Shown: piece after piece, positions 1 to 10,190 of the stretch
Layout: every line of letters starts with the position of its first letter
How positions within the stretch are numbered: the first letter of the stretch is position 1
Origin: Lysobacterales bacterium
GTDB lineage: Bacteria > Pseudomonadota > Gammaproteobacteria > Xanthomonadales > SZUA-38
Reading direction: 5' to 3'
DNA length: 64,000 nucleotides
Assembly: GCA_028285525.1 (NCBI GenBank)
Contig: JANQOZ010000020.1
Span: forward strand, 1 to 64,000
Notes under the pieces: generated by a model
What the model saw: the letters and a program-made list of their open reading frames with translations, nothing else
What the model was told of the DNA's origin: nothing
Database searches by the model: none
Translations under genes and position numbers: made by a program

Positions 1-273
1 GGCGCCAAGAACAAGGCGCATCGCGCCGCCAATGGCCGTAGCCCTTGGCAAGCGATGCAACGCGGTTATTGGCGCCCAAGGGGGCTCCCTTCGGGCGCGT
101 CCCACAAGGCCTGGAGCGGCGTTGCGAACCTTGGCCAGGGAACCACCCTGGCCGGCGGCTCGCGCGTAGTGGTCCGTGCGGCGTGGCTGTCGCTTCAGTC
201 CATCGCTGGGCGCGTCTGGCAAGGCGCGAGCCGCAGCCAATGGCCGTCGCCCTTGGCAAGGCTTGCAACGCGG
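1..273. repeat. Imperfect direct repeat pair (1-65 and 209-273)
   Basis: Bases 1-65 and 209-273 align without gaps at an offset of 208. Blocks identical in both copies include AATGGCCGT, GCCCTTGGCAAG, AAGGCGC and CAACGCGG, separated by short diverged stretches. Between the copies lies a perfect 8-bp hairpin (GGCCAGGG 133-140, CCCTGGCC 146-153, loop AACCA). No credible gene lies in 1-487; the short open frames there lack homology I recognise and a convincing ribosome site. The copies look like decayed units of an intergenic repeat family; the family is not identified. Confidence 0.7.
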
Positions 274-457
274 CCAGGCGTGCCCAGCGGTGGACCCGCA
301 GGGCGAGCGTGTCAGGCGCCATGCCGGCGTTGATCCGCCGCGGCCATAGCTAGGGCTATGACCGCGACGAATCGCCTTGGCCTGACGCCTGACACGCTCG
401 CTGAAGCGACAGCCACGCCGCACGGACCACTGACTCCAGGGCCTTGTGGGCACGCGC
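95..457. repeat. Segmented long inverted repeat
   Basis: A perfect 31-nt inverted repeat joins 168-198 (starting AGTGGTCCGTGCGGCGTGG) to 401-431. A second pair joins 95-116 (GCGCGTCCCACAAGGCCTGG and on) to 434-457, with two single-base gaps. A third joins 303-318 (GCGAGCGTGTCAGGCG) to 386-401. Blocks one and two are adjacent on the right arm but are separated by about 50 nt on the left arm, so the left arm carries an insertion. A small hairpin (CATAGC/GCTATG, 344-359) sits in the centre. This is a folded, mosaic repeat element and not a simple terminator. Confidence 0.75.
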
Positions 458-474
458 TGAAATACAACGAACTT

Positions 475-490
475 TCCAAACAGGACACTA
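475..490. repeat. 16-nt word shared with 20592-20607
   Basis: The reverse complement of 475-490 (TAGTGTCCTGTTTGGA) occurs exactly at 20592-20607 in the leader of the GGDEF/EAL gene. Here it covers the stop codon of ppc. About one 16-nt match of this kind is expected by chance in a window of this size, so it is only suggestive, but both copies lie next to inverted repeats in gene-free DNA. Confidence 0.4.
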
Positions 491-3193
491 GCCGGTGTTC
501 TGAATTCCGCGGGCGATGCCGTTGACGGTATCAAACAGCATTGATAGCAGGTGATCGTCCTTGCGCTTGCTCTCACGCCACTGCTTGAGCAGCCTGATCT
601 GGACGAGGTTCAGCGGATCGACGTACGGGTTTCGCAGCCGGATCGCGCGGCGCAGCGTGTTGTCATCCTCCAGCAGCCGGGGCGCACCGGTGATCGTCAG
701 CACCTTTTCCCGCGTGAGGTTGATTTCGCCGCAGATGTCGTCAAAAACCCGGTGCAGTTTCGGCTTGGCCAGCAGGCTGTACTCGCGGCCGATTGTCAGG
801 TCCGACTTGGCCAGCACCATCTCCACGTCCTTGATCAAACTCCGAAAGAAGGGCCAGCGGAGCATATCGACAATCGCGTCTTCGCCGAACGCTTCCATGG
901 CGGCCTTGAGTCCGCTGCCAAAGCCCAGGATGCCGGGGAGGTTGATGCGGGTCTGGCCCCAGGAAAACACCCAGGGAATGGCACGAAGATTGACGATGCC
1001 CTGCTGGCTGCGTCGCGCGCTCGGCCGCGAGCCGATCGCAAGACGCTGGATCACGTCGATCGGTGTCGCCTCGCGAAAAAACGGCTCAAAATCCGGATCG
1101 TCGTAAACCATCGCGCGGTAGCGGGCCCGGGCCGCGTCAGCGATGTGGGCCATACGCTCAGACCACTGCGACGTGTCCGGCGCTGACTCCCGCAGGCTCG
1201 CGAGCAGCGTGGCGCCGGTCATTTGCTCGAGGTTGCGCAGACCCAGCGAGCGAATCCCGTACTTTTGATGAATCACCTCCCCCTGCTCGGTCACCCGCAG
1301 GTAGCCCTGCACGCTCCCGGAGGGTGCCGCGAGGATGCCGTCGACCGTGTTGCCCCCACCCCGGCTGACCGTGCCGCCACGACCGTGAAAGAAGCCGATC
1401 TTCAGATCGAGCTCCGACGCGACGTCGGTAAGCTGACGCTGCGCGCGCTGCAGCGCCCAGCGCGCCGCAGCGATCCCGCTGTCTTTGTTGCTGTCGGAGT
1501 AGCCGATCATCACCAGCTGGCGGTTGCCGCGCTGGCCCAGGTGCTCCCGATAGGTTTCCTCTGCGGCCAGGCCGCGCACGATTCCCTCGCCGGCGGTGAG
1601 GTCGTCCACCGTCTCCAGCAGCGGGGCGATGTCCAGCGGCACATGATTCCCGTCCGACACCAGCCCGGCGCCGCGCGCCAGCAGCAGCACGCTCAGCACG
1701 TCGTCGGCCCCCTGCGCCATGCTGATGATAAAGCTGCCGATCGCCGAGCTGCCGTAGCTTTTCTTGGCTTCGTCAATCGCCCGGAAAACGGCGAGCACCC
1801 GCTCGAGCTGATGGGGCACGTCCTCGGGCAGCAGCGGCGGTTCACGCAGCCATTCGCTGAGCTGTTCGGTACGCTCCTGCGCGGACTTCTCGGTCCACTC
1901 ATCGTCCCCCGCCCAGCCGCCTACGGCCCGCCGCAGGTCCATAGCGTCCTGGCGGACGTCCAGCGTCGCCAGGTGAAAGCCGAAGGTTCGAACACGCCAC
2001 ATGAGCCGCTTGACCAGAAACAGGCCGGCATGGCTCCCGTTGTTTTGCTCCAGCGAGGTCCGCACCATCTGCAGATCAGACAGCAGCTCGGTACTGCTGG
2101 CGTAGGCGGATTCACCGTAGTTGAGCACCTGCACCAGCCGCGCGGTGACGTAGGTCAGCAGACAGCGGTACGGCATGTCCTCGTAGCGGTCCGGAATGGT
2201 CTCGCGGGTGTCGGGCAGCATCCGCTCATATTTAGTGACGCGATGCATCACCGCCTCATTGACGTTCACCAGCCCCTGGGACTGCGACAGGTCGCGCGCC
2301 AGGCGTCGAACCTCCGGCAGATAGCGGGCGACAATCAGCTGGCGGTGTTCCTTCAGGCTTTCGCCGATCGTTTCGAACGTCACGTTGGGGTTGCCATCCA
2401 TATCGCCCCCGACCCAGGAGCCGAAGCGCAGCACGCTCGGCAGGCGTTCGCCGGAGAATGCGTCCGGGTAGTAGCGATCCAGCGACCGGCGAAACGACTC
2501 ATAGAAAGCCGGCACGATCTGATAGATCACCTCGGTAACGTAAAACATGACGTGTTCGCGTTCGGTTGCGACGGTCGGGCGCGCTGCCGAATACGCGCGG
2601 GTTTGCCAGGCGGAGGTCAGGGCCTGGCGAATCCGCTGCAGCGCCATGTCCTCTTCCAGCGGCGTTCGGCCCGGATCGAAGCGCTCGACCATGCGGATGA
2701 CCATCGACCGGTCCTTCTCCAGCAGCGTCCGGCGGGTGGCCTCCGTCGGATGAGCGGTCATCACCGGCTCGATGACGGTCTGCTGCAGCAGCTCCCGGAG
2801 CTGCTCGCTGGTCACCCCGTCATCGCGCAGCTTTTTCAGGCTGGCATCAAGGGACCCCGAGATGGTCTGCTCCTCGCGCTGACGTTCGCGGATGCGGCGG
2901 ATGCGGTGGACCTTTTCAGCGAGATTCACCGCCTGGAAGTAGGCGGAAAAACCGCGGACCACCTGGGCCAGACTGTCCTGATCGGCATCGCGGACAATGT
3001 CTGAGAGGGCGTCGGTACCGTGATCGTCCCCCTCGCGCCGGGCAATGGCCGCGAGCCGAACCTCCTCCACAAGCGAGTAGAGCGCTTCACCGCACTGTTC
3101 GGCCAGCACATCGCCGACCATGGCACCCAGCAGGCTCACGTCCTCCTTCAGCGCCAGGTCTTTGTCTGGAAACGATATTTCTCTCGGACTCAT
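488..3193 (-). CDS. ppc: Phosphoenolpyruvate carboxylase
   Basis: This 901-residue protein matches the usual length of bacterial PEP carboxylase, which adds bicarbonate to PEP to make oxaloacetate and refill the TCA cycle in the cytoplasm. The catalytic histidine motif VMTAHPTEATRRT is at about residues 144-156 (His148), the glycine-rich loop FHGRGGTVSRGGG at 602-614 (second key Arg611), GYSDSNKDSG precedes it, and the protein ends in the family-typical QNTG. The ATG at 3193 has only a weak ribosome site. The gene stands alone between the repeat region and a divergent oxidoreductase. Downstream of its stop there is no clear terminator, only the inverted repeats at 95-457. Confidence 0.97.
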   Translation of the reverse strand: MSPREISFPDKDLALKEDVSLLGAMVGDVLAEQCGEALYSLVEEVRLAAIARREGDDHGTDALSDIVRDADQDSLAQVVRGFSAYFQAVNLAEKVHRIRRIRERQREEQTISGSLDASLKKLRDDGVTSEQLRELLQQTVIEPVMTAHPTEATRRTLLEKDRSMVIRMVERFDPGRTPLEEDMALQRIRQALTSAWQTRAYSAARPTVATEREHVMFYVTEVIYQIVPAFYESFRRSLDRYYPDAFSGERLPSVLRFGSWVGGDMDGNPNVTFETIGESLKEHRQLIVARYLPEVRRLARDLSQSQGLVNVNEAVMHRVTKYERMLPDTRETIPDRYEDMPYRCLLTYVTARLVQVLNYGESAYASSTELLSDLQMVRTSLEQNNGSHAGLFLVKRLMWRVRTFGFHLATLDVRQDAMDLRRAVGGWAGDDEWTEKSAQERTEQLSEWLREPPLLPEDVPHQLERVLAVFRAIDEAKKSYGSSAIGSFIISMAQGADDVLSVLLLARGAGLVSDGNHVPLDIAPLLETVDDLTAGEGIVRGLAAEETYREHLGQRGNRQLVMIGYSDSNKDSGIAAARWALQRAQRQLTDVASELDLKIGFFHGRGGTVSRGGGNTVDGILAAPSGSVQGYLRVTEQGEVIHQKYGIRSLGLRNLEQMTGATLLASLRESAPDTSQWSERMAHIADAARARYRAMVYDDPDFEPFFREATPIDVIQRLAIGSRPSARRSQQGIVNLRAIPWVFSWGQTRINLPGILGFGSGLKAAMEAFGEDAIVDMLRWPFFRSLIKDVEMVLAKSDLTIGREYSLLAKPKLHRVFDDICGEINLTREKVLTITGAPRLLEDDNTLRRAIRLRNPYVDPLNLVQIRLLKQWRESKRKDDHLLSMLFDTVNGIARGIQNTG

Positions 3194-3243
3194 GTATCAG
3201 GAAACGGCTTTTCGGCACGTTCGTTCGGTTTGGGGAGAGGCCG

Positions 3244-3249
3244 ACTATA
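3244..3249 (-). promoter_or_regulatory. Possible ppc -10 element (TATAGT)
   Basis: On the minus strand TATAGT lies about 50 nt upstream of the ppc ATG. At 17 nt spacing the -35 region reads TGAAAA, a weak match. The rest of the 223-nt gap to the divergent oxidoreductase (3194-3416) shows no gene. Confidence 0.3.
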
Positions 3250-3416
3250 AAACAATTGCCGGGTGCTTTTCAGCGATGACAGCGACTTGCGAAAACCGCC
3301 ACGCTTGGGCACCATGACGGTCCCCCGATCCACGCTGCAGCGTCCGCGGACTCGGTAGCATCAGCCGTTGATCCATATCCGGCTGACCCTTTGTGCCGTG
3401 CTGAAGAGAGTGACAC

Positions 3417-5042
3417 ATGGACGTTAAGGAATACGATTACATCGTGGTCGGAGCCGGCTCAGCCGGCTGCGTCCTGGCCAACCGCCTCACCGAAGACCCC
3501 AGCATCAGCGTGCTTCTGCTCGAAGCCGGTGGTCGCGACTGGCACCCGTTCATCCACATGCCTGCGGGCCTGGCCAAGCTGGTCAATATCAAGTGGCTCA
3601 ACTGGGGCTACGAAACGGAGCCTGAGCCTGAGCTCGACAGCCGTCGCCTTTACTGGCCCCGCGGCAAGGTGCTGGGCGGATCGAGCTCTATCAACGCCAT
3701 GTGCTACGCCCGCGGCCATCGCGCCGACTACGATCACTGGGCGGACCTCGGCAATCACGGCTGGAGCTACGCGGATGTACTGCCGTTTTTTGTCAAGGCG
3801 GAAAACCAGGAGCGCGGGGCCTCGGACTATCACGGCAGTGACGGTCCGCTCAACGTTCAGGACCTGCTGCACCACAACCCCTTGAGCGACGTTTTTCTGC
3901 AGGCGGCCCAGGAGTGCGGCTACACCGCCAACGACGACTTCAACGGACCAACCCAGCGCGGCTTTGGCTACTATCAGGTCACCCAGAAAGGCGGCGCTCG
4001 CTGGAGCACGGCCGCCGGCTATCTGAACCCGGCCCGGCCCCGACCCAACCTCACCATCGCCACCAAAGCCCTGACCCATCGGGTGCTACTCGAAGGCCAG
4101 CAGGCGGTGGGTGTCGAGTTCTTCAAGGGTCGCTACCTGCAAACCGCGCGGGCGCGCTGCGAGGTGCTGCTGAGTGCCGGCGCCATCAATTCACCCCAGC
4201 TGCTGATGCTGTCGGGTATCGGCCCGGGCCAGGTGCTGAGCCGCTGCGGCGTGCGCGTCAACCACGAACTGCCTGGCGTTGGACGCAACCTGCAGGATCA
4301 CCTGGACATTTGCACGCTCTACCGCAGCAAAACCGACATCACCTACGATCGCACCAACGATCTGGCGGTCGGCCTCAAATACATGTTGTTCCACCGCGGT
4401 GTCGGCACCTCAAACATCGCCGAGTCCGGGGGGTTTGTTGTGAGCGATCTGGCGGAAGACGACCGGCCCGACCTGCAGTTTCATTTTGTGCCGGCTATGC
4501 TCGACGACCACGGCCGGAACCGGCTTGCCGGCGCCGGCTTTACCCTTCACTGCTGCGCGCTGCGGCCCGACAGCCGCGGCAGCATCGAAATTGTCAGCCA
4601 GGATCCCAAAAAGTATCCAGCCATCCAGGCCAACTATCTGAGCGCGCCTCAGGATATGGACCTGATGATCGAAGGCATTCGGCTGTCCCGCAAGATTCTC
4701 GGCGCCAAGGCGTTTGACGAGTATCGAGCTGACGAAATTTTCCCGGGTGCGGACGTGACCAGCCGCAGCGACCTGGAGGCGTTTGTTCGACGCAAAGCCG
4801 AAACCATCTACCACCCGGTTGGCACCTGCAAAATGGGATCAGACGACATGGCGGTGGTGGACAGCGAGCTGAAAGTGCACGGCATCGAAGGCCTCCGCGT
4901 CATCGACGCGTCGGTTATGCCCACGCTGGTCAGCGGCAACACCAACGCGCCGACGGTCATGATCGCTGAGCGCGCCAGCGCCCTGATCCGCAACATCGCC
5001 GGCTATCGCACCAGCCAGGAGCGGACGGACGCCGCCGCCTGA
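3417..5042 (+). CDS. GMC-family FAD-dependent oxidoreductase (choline dehydrogenase-like)
   Basis: The protein has 541 residues. The FAD-binding Rossmann motif VGAGSAG is at 11-17, followed by LLLEAGG; the GMC signature GRNLQDHLD lies mid-protein, and the C-terminal active-site His (YHPVGTCKMG, His466) and Asn (SGNTNAP, Asn510) are present. Such enzymes oxidise alcohols to aldehydes with electrons passed to the respiratory chain. The substrate cannot be told: choline, other alcohols and alkanols all use this fold, and there is no betB, betI or transporter next door. Start: ATG preceded by a GAAGAGAG purine stretch. It is convergent with the kynurenine operon; the 21-nt gap between stops has no clear terminator. 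Confidence 0.9.
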   Translation: MDVKEYDYIVVGAGSAGCVLANRLTEDPSISVLLLEAGGRDWHPFIHMPAGLAKLVNIKWLNWGYETEPEPELDSRRLYWPRGKVLGGSSSINAMCYARGHRADYDHWADLGNHGWSYADVLPFFVKAENQERGASDYHGSDGPLNVQDLLHHNPLSDVFLQAAQECGYTANDDFNGPTQRGFGYYQVTQKGGARWSTAAGYLNPARPRPNLTIATKALTHRVLLEGQQAVGVEFFKGRYLQTARARCEVLLSAGAINSPQLLMLSGIGPGQVLSRCGVRVNHELPGVGRNLQDHLDICTLYRSKTDITYDRTNDLAVGLKYMLFHRGVGTSNIAESGGFVVSDLAEDDRPDLQFHFVPAMLDDHGRNRLAGAGFTLHCCALRPDSRGSIEIVSQDPKKYPAIQANYLSAPQDMDLMIEGIRLSRKILGAKAFDEYRADEIFPGADVTSRSDLEAFVRRKAETIYHPVGTCKMGSDDMAVVDSELKVHGIEGLRVIDASVMPTLVSGNTNAPTVMIAERASALIRNIAGYRTSQERTDAAA

Positions 5043-5063
5043 CGCGCCGGTCGCCGGGCCGCC

Positions 5064-5909
5064 TCAGATGTTGGTGCGCAGCGCCAGCAGCTCCGGGTAG
5101 AAGCTTGTGTCCAGGGCTTGCTTGAGAAAGCCCACGCCGCTGGAGCCGCCCGTCCCTCGCCGGAAACCAATGATCCGCTGCACCGTGTACATGTGGCGGA
5201 AACGCCAGTTCTGGAAGGCGTCTTCGAGATCAACCAGCGTTTCGGCAAGTTCATAGAGGTCGTAAAAGCGGTCGCTGAAGCGGTAGACCTTCGTCCAGGC
5301 GGCTTCGACCGAGTCGTTGTGCTGATAGGGCTCACGCAGGTCGCGTGACGCGAGCTCCGGGTCGATGGCAAAGCCGGCGCGCACCAGCTGGGCGATAGCC
5401 GCATCGTAGAGGCTTGGCTTCGCAAGCAGCGCCTCGAGCCGTGCGGTGCAGCTCGGCCGGTCCTTGTGCACCCGAATCGCCTGGGCGTTCTTGTTGCCCA
5501 GTAAAAACTCCAGCGATCGATAACCCACCGATTGAAACCCTGAGGCATTGCCGAGGCTGTCCCGGAATTTCAGGTAGTCCACCGGCGTCATGGTGGCCAG
5601 AATCGACCACGACTGCTTCATCTGGTTCAGGATTTCCTTGACCCGGGCCAGCACCTTAAAAGCGCGTCGAAACTGCCCCTCGTCGATAAGCCGAATGGCG
5701 GCGGAGACTTCGTGAACGGCGAGCTTCAGCCAGAGTTCGCTGGCCTGGTGGATGACCACAAACAGCATCTCGTCATGTTCTTCGGTCCGCATCTGCTGCG
5801 CGGAGAGAATCTTGTCGAGGTGCAGGTAGTCGCCGTAAGCCATGGCGTCTTTGAAGTTGGTGCGGATGTCGGACTCAACTTCCCGAAAGTTTGTGCTGGG
5901 GGTTTTCAA
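5064..5909 (-). CDS. kynA: Tryptophan 2,3-dioxygenase
   Basis: This haem enzyme opens the indole ring of L-tryptophan to N-formylkynurenine, the first step of the kynurenine route. The 281-residue protein has the distal haem-pocket His54 in FVVIHQASELW and the proximal ligand His239 in RHMYTVQRIIGF, plus the GTGGSSG loop. These match the placement in the Xanthomonas enzyme. It is the last gene of a four-gene minus-strand operon (haaO-kynU-kmo-kynA), 39 nt after kmo. The order on the DNA is the reverse of the pathway order. Confidence 0.97.
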   Translation of the reverse strand: MKTPSTNFREVESDIRTNFKDAMAYGDYLHLDKILSAQQMRTEEHDEMLFVVIHQASELWLKLAVHEVSAAIRLIDEGQFRRAFKVLARVKEILNQMKQSWSILATMTPVDYLKFRDSLGNASGFQSVGYRSLEFLLGNKNAQAIRVHKDRPSCTARLEALLAKPSLYDAAIAQLVRAGFAIDPELASRDLREPYQHNDSVEAAWTKVYRFSDRFYDLYELAETLVDLEDAFQNWRFRHMYTVQRIIGFRRGTGGSSGVGFLKQALDTSFYPELLALRTNI

Positions 5910-5948
5910 CGCTCTTCTCCCAAACGCGCAGGCGGCGGTTGTTTGCAG

Positions 5949-7310
5949 TCAGAAATTGAGCTGGTGGTGATTAGTGACCAGATCAAGCAGGAACTGCTGC
6001 ACATCAGCGGATCGATCAGCATCTGCAACCCACGGCAGCGCCATCACCTGATCCATGATTTTCTGCTGGCGCACGCCGGCCGCCAGCGCTTCGCTGTAGC
6101 TGACCTCCGGCAGAAACGTCACCTGGGTGTAGAGCGGCACCCACAGTTCGGGATGAGCGCGATGGAAATCGCGTTCGATGGTCTTCTGCAGCAGGAATTC
6201 CGGCTGGCCGGAGAGCTCGCTCATTTCGGTGAAATTTTGCATCGCCAGCTCGGACAGCGCATCGGCGTTCGGCTTGCGGGCCGCCTCGTAGGCCGCGAGC
6301 GTAGGTGCCCAGCTGCCGTTGTGCTGAGCCAACAGGTCAGCGAAGGTCCGGCAGTCCTCAAATCCACAGTTCAGCCCCTGGCCGTAGAAGGGCACGATCG
6401 CGTGCGCGGAGTCGCCAATCAGCGCGACACGCCCCCCAAACACCCAGCGCGACACCTTTGCCAGCGCCAGCATCGACGGCCGAGTGCCCAGAAAGCGCGC
6501 AACGGGTTGCTCCAGCAGCGGCCGGGCGTCCGGAAAATCCCGGTCGAACAGTGACTCGATGGCCTCACGGTCGGTCAGGCTTGCAAACGAGTTCTTCCCT
6601 TCGTCGGGCAAGAATGCGGTAGCCGTCATCGAGCCGTCGGGGTTAGGCAGCGCAATCAGCATATGGTTGCCGCGCGGCCAGATGTGCAGCGCGTCCGCGG
6701 CGACCGCGTGGCTGCCGTCCGGCGCCGGGGGCATAGTCAGCTCCAGATAGCTGTGACCCATCCGCCGCACGTCGACCTCCGCACCGTGATCTTCGGCCAG
6801 CAGCCGCCGAACCTTGGAGTTGGCACCGTCGGCGCCAAACAGGTAGTCGAACGACAGCTTCAGGTCGCTGTGCTCCGGCCGGGTAAAGGAGGCCTGTTGG
6901 CCAGGGACGTCGATCGCGGCCAGCACCGCTTCGAAGTGCACGGTGATGTTGGGCTCTTGATCCGCCAGGTCCAGAAGCACCTCGTTGACGGCCGCCCGGG
7001 ACACCGACCAGATCGCCTCGCCGGGCTGACCATAAGGTTGGAGCGTGACGGCACCTTCTCGATCGTGCATGGCTCGGGCCGACATCGGCAGGGATACCGC
7101 CCTGACCGCATCGTCGGCCCCGACCCGACTCAGCGCGAGCCAGCCGCGCTCGGACAGGGCAATGTTGATAGAGCGCCCTTCATAGACGTCGTGGATGCGC
7201 GAGTCGGTGCGTGCCTCGAGCAGATCAACCTGCATCCCCTCGCGGGCGAGCATAATCGCCAGGAGCGTACCCACCGGCCCGGCGCCGACCACCACCACGC
7301 GGACGCTCAT
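5949..7310 (-). CDS. kmo: Kynurenine 3-monooxygenase
   Basis: A flavin hydroxylase of 453 residues that converts kynurenine to 3-hydroxykynurenine with NADPH and O2. The FAD Rossmann motif GAGPVG is at residues 9-14 and the second FAD motif ([16 protein letters not shown]) starts at about 299. Its ATG overlaps the stop of kynU by 4 nt (ATGA), so the two are translationally coupled. Its presence, with HaaO, sends the pathway to quinolinate and NAD rather than only to anthranilate. Confidence 0.95.
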   Translation of the reverse strand: MSVRVVVVGAGPVGTLLAIMLAREGMQVDLLEARTDSRIHDVYEGRSINIALSERGWLALSRVGADDAVRAVSLPMSARAMHDREGAVTLQPYGQPGEAIWSVSRAAVNEVLLDLADQEPNITVHFEAVLAAIDVPGQQASFTRPEHSDLKLSFDYLFGADGANSKVRRLLAEDHGAEVDVRRMGHSYLELTMPPAPDGSHAVAADALHIWPRGNHMLIALPNPDGSMTATAFLPDEGKNSFASLTDREAIESLFDRDFPDARPLLEQPVARFLGTRPSMLALAKVSRWVFGGRVALIGDSAHAIVPFYGQGLNCGFEDCRTFADLLAQHNGSWAPTLAAYEAARKPNADALSELAMQNFTEMSELSGQPEFLLQKTIERDFHRAHPELWVPLYTQVTFLPEVSYSEALAAGVRQQKIMDQVMALPWVADADRSADVQQFLLDLVTNHHQLNF

Positions 7311-8587
7311 TGCTGTTCTTCGAGCAGGCGTCTCAGGATGGCGCCCAGCAGCCAGATATCTTCGAAGCGATTGTAAAAGGGTGTCGGGGCAAAGCGCACG
7401 ACGTCAGGCTCGCGGAAATCCGCGCTGACGCCCTCGGCACGCAGTCGATCGAAAAAGGCCCGGTCCGTGCCCCCAAGCTGGACGGAGAGCTGGCAGCCAC
7501 GCTGTGCCGGATCTTCCGGCGTGATCGACCGAAGCCCAAGCTCCGGGCGACGGCCAAACTCCTCCTGCAGCACGTACAGCAGATAGCCCGTCAGCCGCAC
7601 GCTCTTTTCCCGCAGCGCGGCAAGCCCGACCTCGTCAAACATCGCGAGCGACGCGCTGAGCATGGCGACCTCAACCACCGGTGGATTGCTCAGCTGCCAC
7701 CCCTCTGCCCCGGGGATCGGCTGAAAACCCGGCTGCATGAGGAAGCGTTTTGACTCATCGTAGCCCCACCAGCCGGCGAAGCGCGGCCCGTCGAAGCTGG
7801 TGCCGTGGCGTTCGTGAACAAAAATGCCGCCTAGGTTGCCCGGCCCGGCGTTGAGGTACTTGTAGGTACACCAGGCGGCGAAATCCACGTTGTCGTCGTG
7901 AAGCGACAGCGGCACGTTGCCCGCCGCGTGAGCCAGGTCAAAACCGGCGATCGCCCCAACGCGATGCGCCGCCTCGGTCAGTGGCCGAATGTTGAACAGC
8001 TGACCGGTGTAGTAGTTGATGCCGCCCAAAAACAACAGGGCTAGCTGCTCGCCGCAGTCCTCGATCGCTGCCAGCAGGTCTTCCTCCCGGACGACGTGTT
8101 CACCCTCCCTCGGGCCGACCTCGACGATCGCCTCTGCGGGATCGAAGCCGTGGAACTGAACCTGTGTTTCCAGCAGGTATCGGTCGGAGGGAAACATGCC
8201 GGCTTCGCTGATGATCTTGAAGCGTTCGCCCGTCGGTCGGTAGAACGAGACGAACAGGAAGTGCAGGTTGGCGGTCAGCGAGTTCATGCAGACCACCTCG
8301 CTTTCCCGGGCGCCGACAATCCGCGCCATAGGTCCGGCAAGCTTCTTGTGGCAGGTGTACCAGGGGTCCTCAGGAGAAAAGTGTCCCTCGACGCCGAGCT
8401 TCGCCCAGCGGTTCAGCTCGTGATCGACCGCTTTGCGCGCCGTCAGGGGCTGAAGCCCGAGCGAGTTGCCCGTGAAATACAACAGTGGCTGGCCGTCCAC
8501 CACCGGATGATGGAAAGCGGAACGCCACTGGGCCAGCGGGTCTTTTTCGTCGGTTTCCCTGGCGAACGACAGCGTGTTCTCAAACAT
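7307..8587 (-). CDS. kynU: Kynureninase
   Basis: A PLP enzyme of 426 residues that cleaves 3-hydroxykynurenine (and kynurenine) to 3-hydroxyanthranilate (or anthranilate) and alanine. The PLP lysine is Lys243 in [11 protein letters not shown], a hallmark of kynureninases. It starts 6 nt after the stop of haaO and overlaps kmo by 4 nt, so it is in the middle of the operon. Confidence 0.97.
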   Translation of the reverse strand: MFENTLSFARETDEKDPLAQWRSAFHHPVVDGQPLLYFTGNSLGLQPLTARKAVDHELNRWAKLGVEGHFSPEDPWYTCHKKLAGPMARIVGARESEVVCMNSLTANLHFLFVSFYRPTGERFKIISEAGMFPSDRYLLETQVQFHGFDPAEAIVEVGPREGEHVVREEDLLAAIEDCGEQLALLFLGGINYYTGQLFNIRPLTEAAHRVGAIAGFDLAHAAGNVPLSLHDDNVDFAAWCTYKYLNAGPGNLGGIFVHERHGTSFDGPRFAGWWGYDESKRFLMQPGFQPIPGAEGWQLSNPPVVEVAMLSASLAMFDEVGLAALREKSVRLTGYLLYVLQEEFGRRPELGLRSITPEDPAQRGCQLSVQLGGTDRAFFDRLRAEGVSADFREPDVVRFAPTPFYNRFEDIWLLGAILRRLLEEQQ

Positions 8588-8593
8588 ACGGGG

Positions 8594-9220
<627 letters not shown>

Positions 9221-9229
9221 TCAGTCGCC

Positions 9230-9235
9230 ATCATA
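9230..9235 (-). promoter_or_regulatory. Possible -10 of the kynurenine operon (TATGAT)
   Basis: TATGAT on the minus strand lies 45 nt upstream of the first operon ATG. No good -35 hexamer is found at 16-18 nt, so activation by a regulator is possible. The panB gene diverges from here. Confidence 0.35.
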
Positions 9236-9359
9236 ACGGGAACTGTGCGACAAAAGTGTGGTGGTGAAGGTGCGACTGGCTAAAGCTTGCGGGGGGCCTC
9301 GGCTGTGCTATTTTCGTTGCCCCGGTCCGCTCCGAGTCACATTCAGGAACCTCAAGTCC

Positions 9360-10181
9360 ATGTCCAGCCAACCCGCCGCGCCCGCGCGCAAACCGGTCAC
9401 CATCACCACGCTGCAGAACATGAAGGGTAAGGAGCGGTTTTCCTGCCTCACCGCCTACGGCTATAGCGAGGCGTACGCCGTCAGCGATGCCGGAGTTGAG
9501 GTGATTCTGGTGGGTGATTCGCTGGGCATGGTGATCCAGGGGCACGACAACTCCCTGCCGGTGACCATTGAGGACGTGGCTTACCACATCCGCTGCGTCC
9601 AGCGGGGCAATCAGGGCTCGCTGCTGATGGGCGACCTGCCGTTTATGACCTTCTATTCCGAAGAGGTCACGCTGGAAAGCGCCGCCGCTCTGATGCGGGA
9701 AGGCGCGCAAATCGTCAAGCTGGAAGGCGGCGCCTGGCTGGCTGAGTCGACGCGACTGCTGACCCAGCGCGGCATACCGGTGTGCTGCCACATGGGCTTG
9801 ATGCCGCAGTCGGTGAATCACCTGGGTGGATTTCGCGTGCAAGGGCGCGATCCGGCCAAGGCGCAGAGCATCATCGATGAGGCGCTGGTGCTGCAGGACG
9901 CCGGGGCGAGCATCGTGCTGCTGGAGTGTGTGCCCGCCGAACTGGGAGCACGGGTTACCGAAGCGCTCGACGTGCCGGTTATCGGGATCGGCGCCGGCCC
10001 GGAAACCGACGGACAGATCATGGTGCTGCACGACCTTCTGGGCCTCTACCCGGGAAGACCCGCCAAGTTCGTCAAAAACTTTCTGGCCGGCGAGACAGAC
10101 GGCGTCCAGGGTGCCGTCAAAGCCTACGCCGAAGCCGTGAGAGCAGGAACCTTCCCGGGCCCCGAGCACTGCTACCAGTAA
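9360..10181 (+). CDS. panB: 3-methyl-2-oxobutanoate hydroxymethyltransferase
   Basis: PanB makes ketopantoate from 2-oxoisovalerate and methylene-tetrahydrofolate, the first committed step to pantothenate and CoA. The 273-residue protein shows LTAYGYSEAYAVSDAG, VGDSLGMVIQGH, GDLPFMTF, KLEGG and the IGIGAGPETDGQ loop of the TIM barrel. I chose the ATG at 9360 (AGGAA 11-15 nt upstream): an in-frame ATG at 9258 would add 34 residues that do not match the family. panC is not adjacent, which is unusual, as panB and panC are often paired. Confidence 0.96.
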   Translation: MSSQPAAPARKPVTITTLQNMKGKERFSCLTAYGYSEAYAVSDAGVEVILVGDSLGMVIQGHDNSLPVTIEDVAYHIRCVQRGNQGSLLMGDLPFMTFYSEEVTLESAAALMREGAQIVKLEGGAWLAESTRLLTQRGIPVCCHMGLMPQSVNHLGGFRVQGRDPAKAQSIIDEALVLQDAGASIVLLECVPAELGARVTEALDVPVIGIGAGPETDGQIMVLHDLLGLYPGRPAKFVKNFLAGETDGVQGAVKAYAEAVRAGTFPGPEHCYQ

Positions 10182-10190
10182 AGCGGCCGC

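Noticed and set aside
45..353. Short open frames in 1-487
   Set aside because: They fall inside repeats, without ribosome site or recognisable protein.
1223..3004. 593-codon open frame on the plus strand
   Set aside because: Antisense to ppc, which has all catalytic motifs; long antisense frames are common in high-GC DNA.
9258..9359. N-terminal extension of panB
   Set aside because: Adds 34 residues foreign to the family; ATG 9360 matches known PanB starts.
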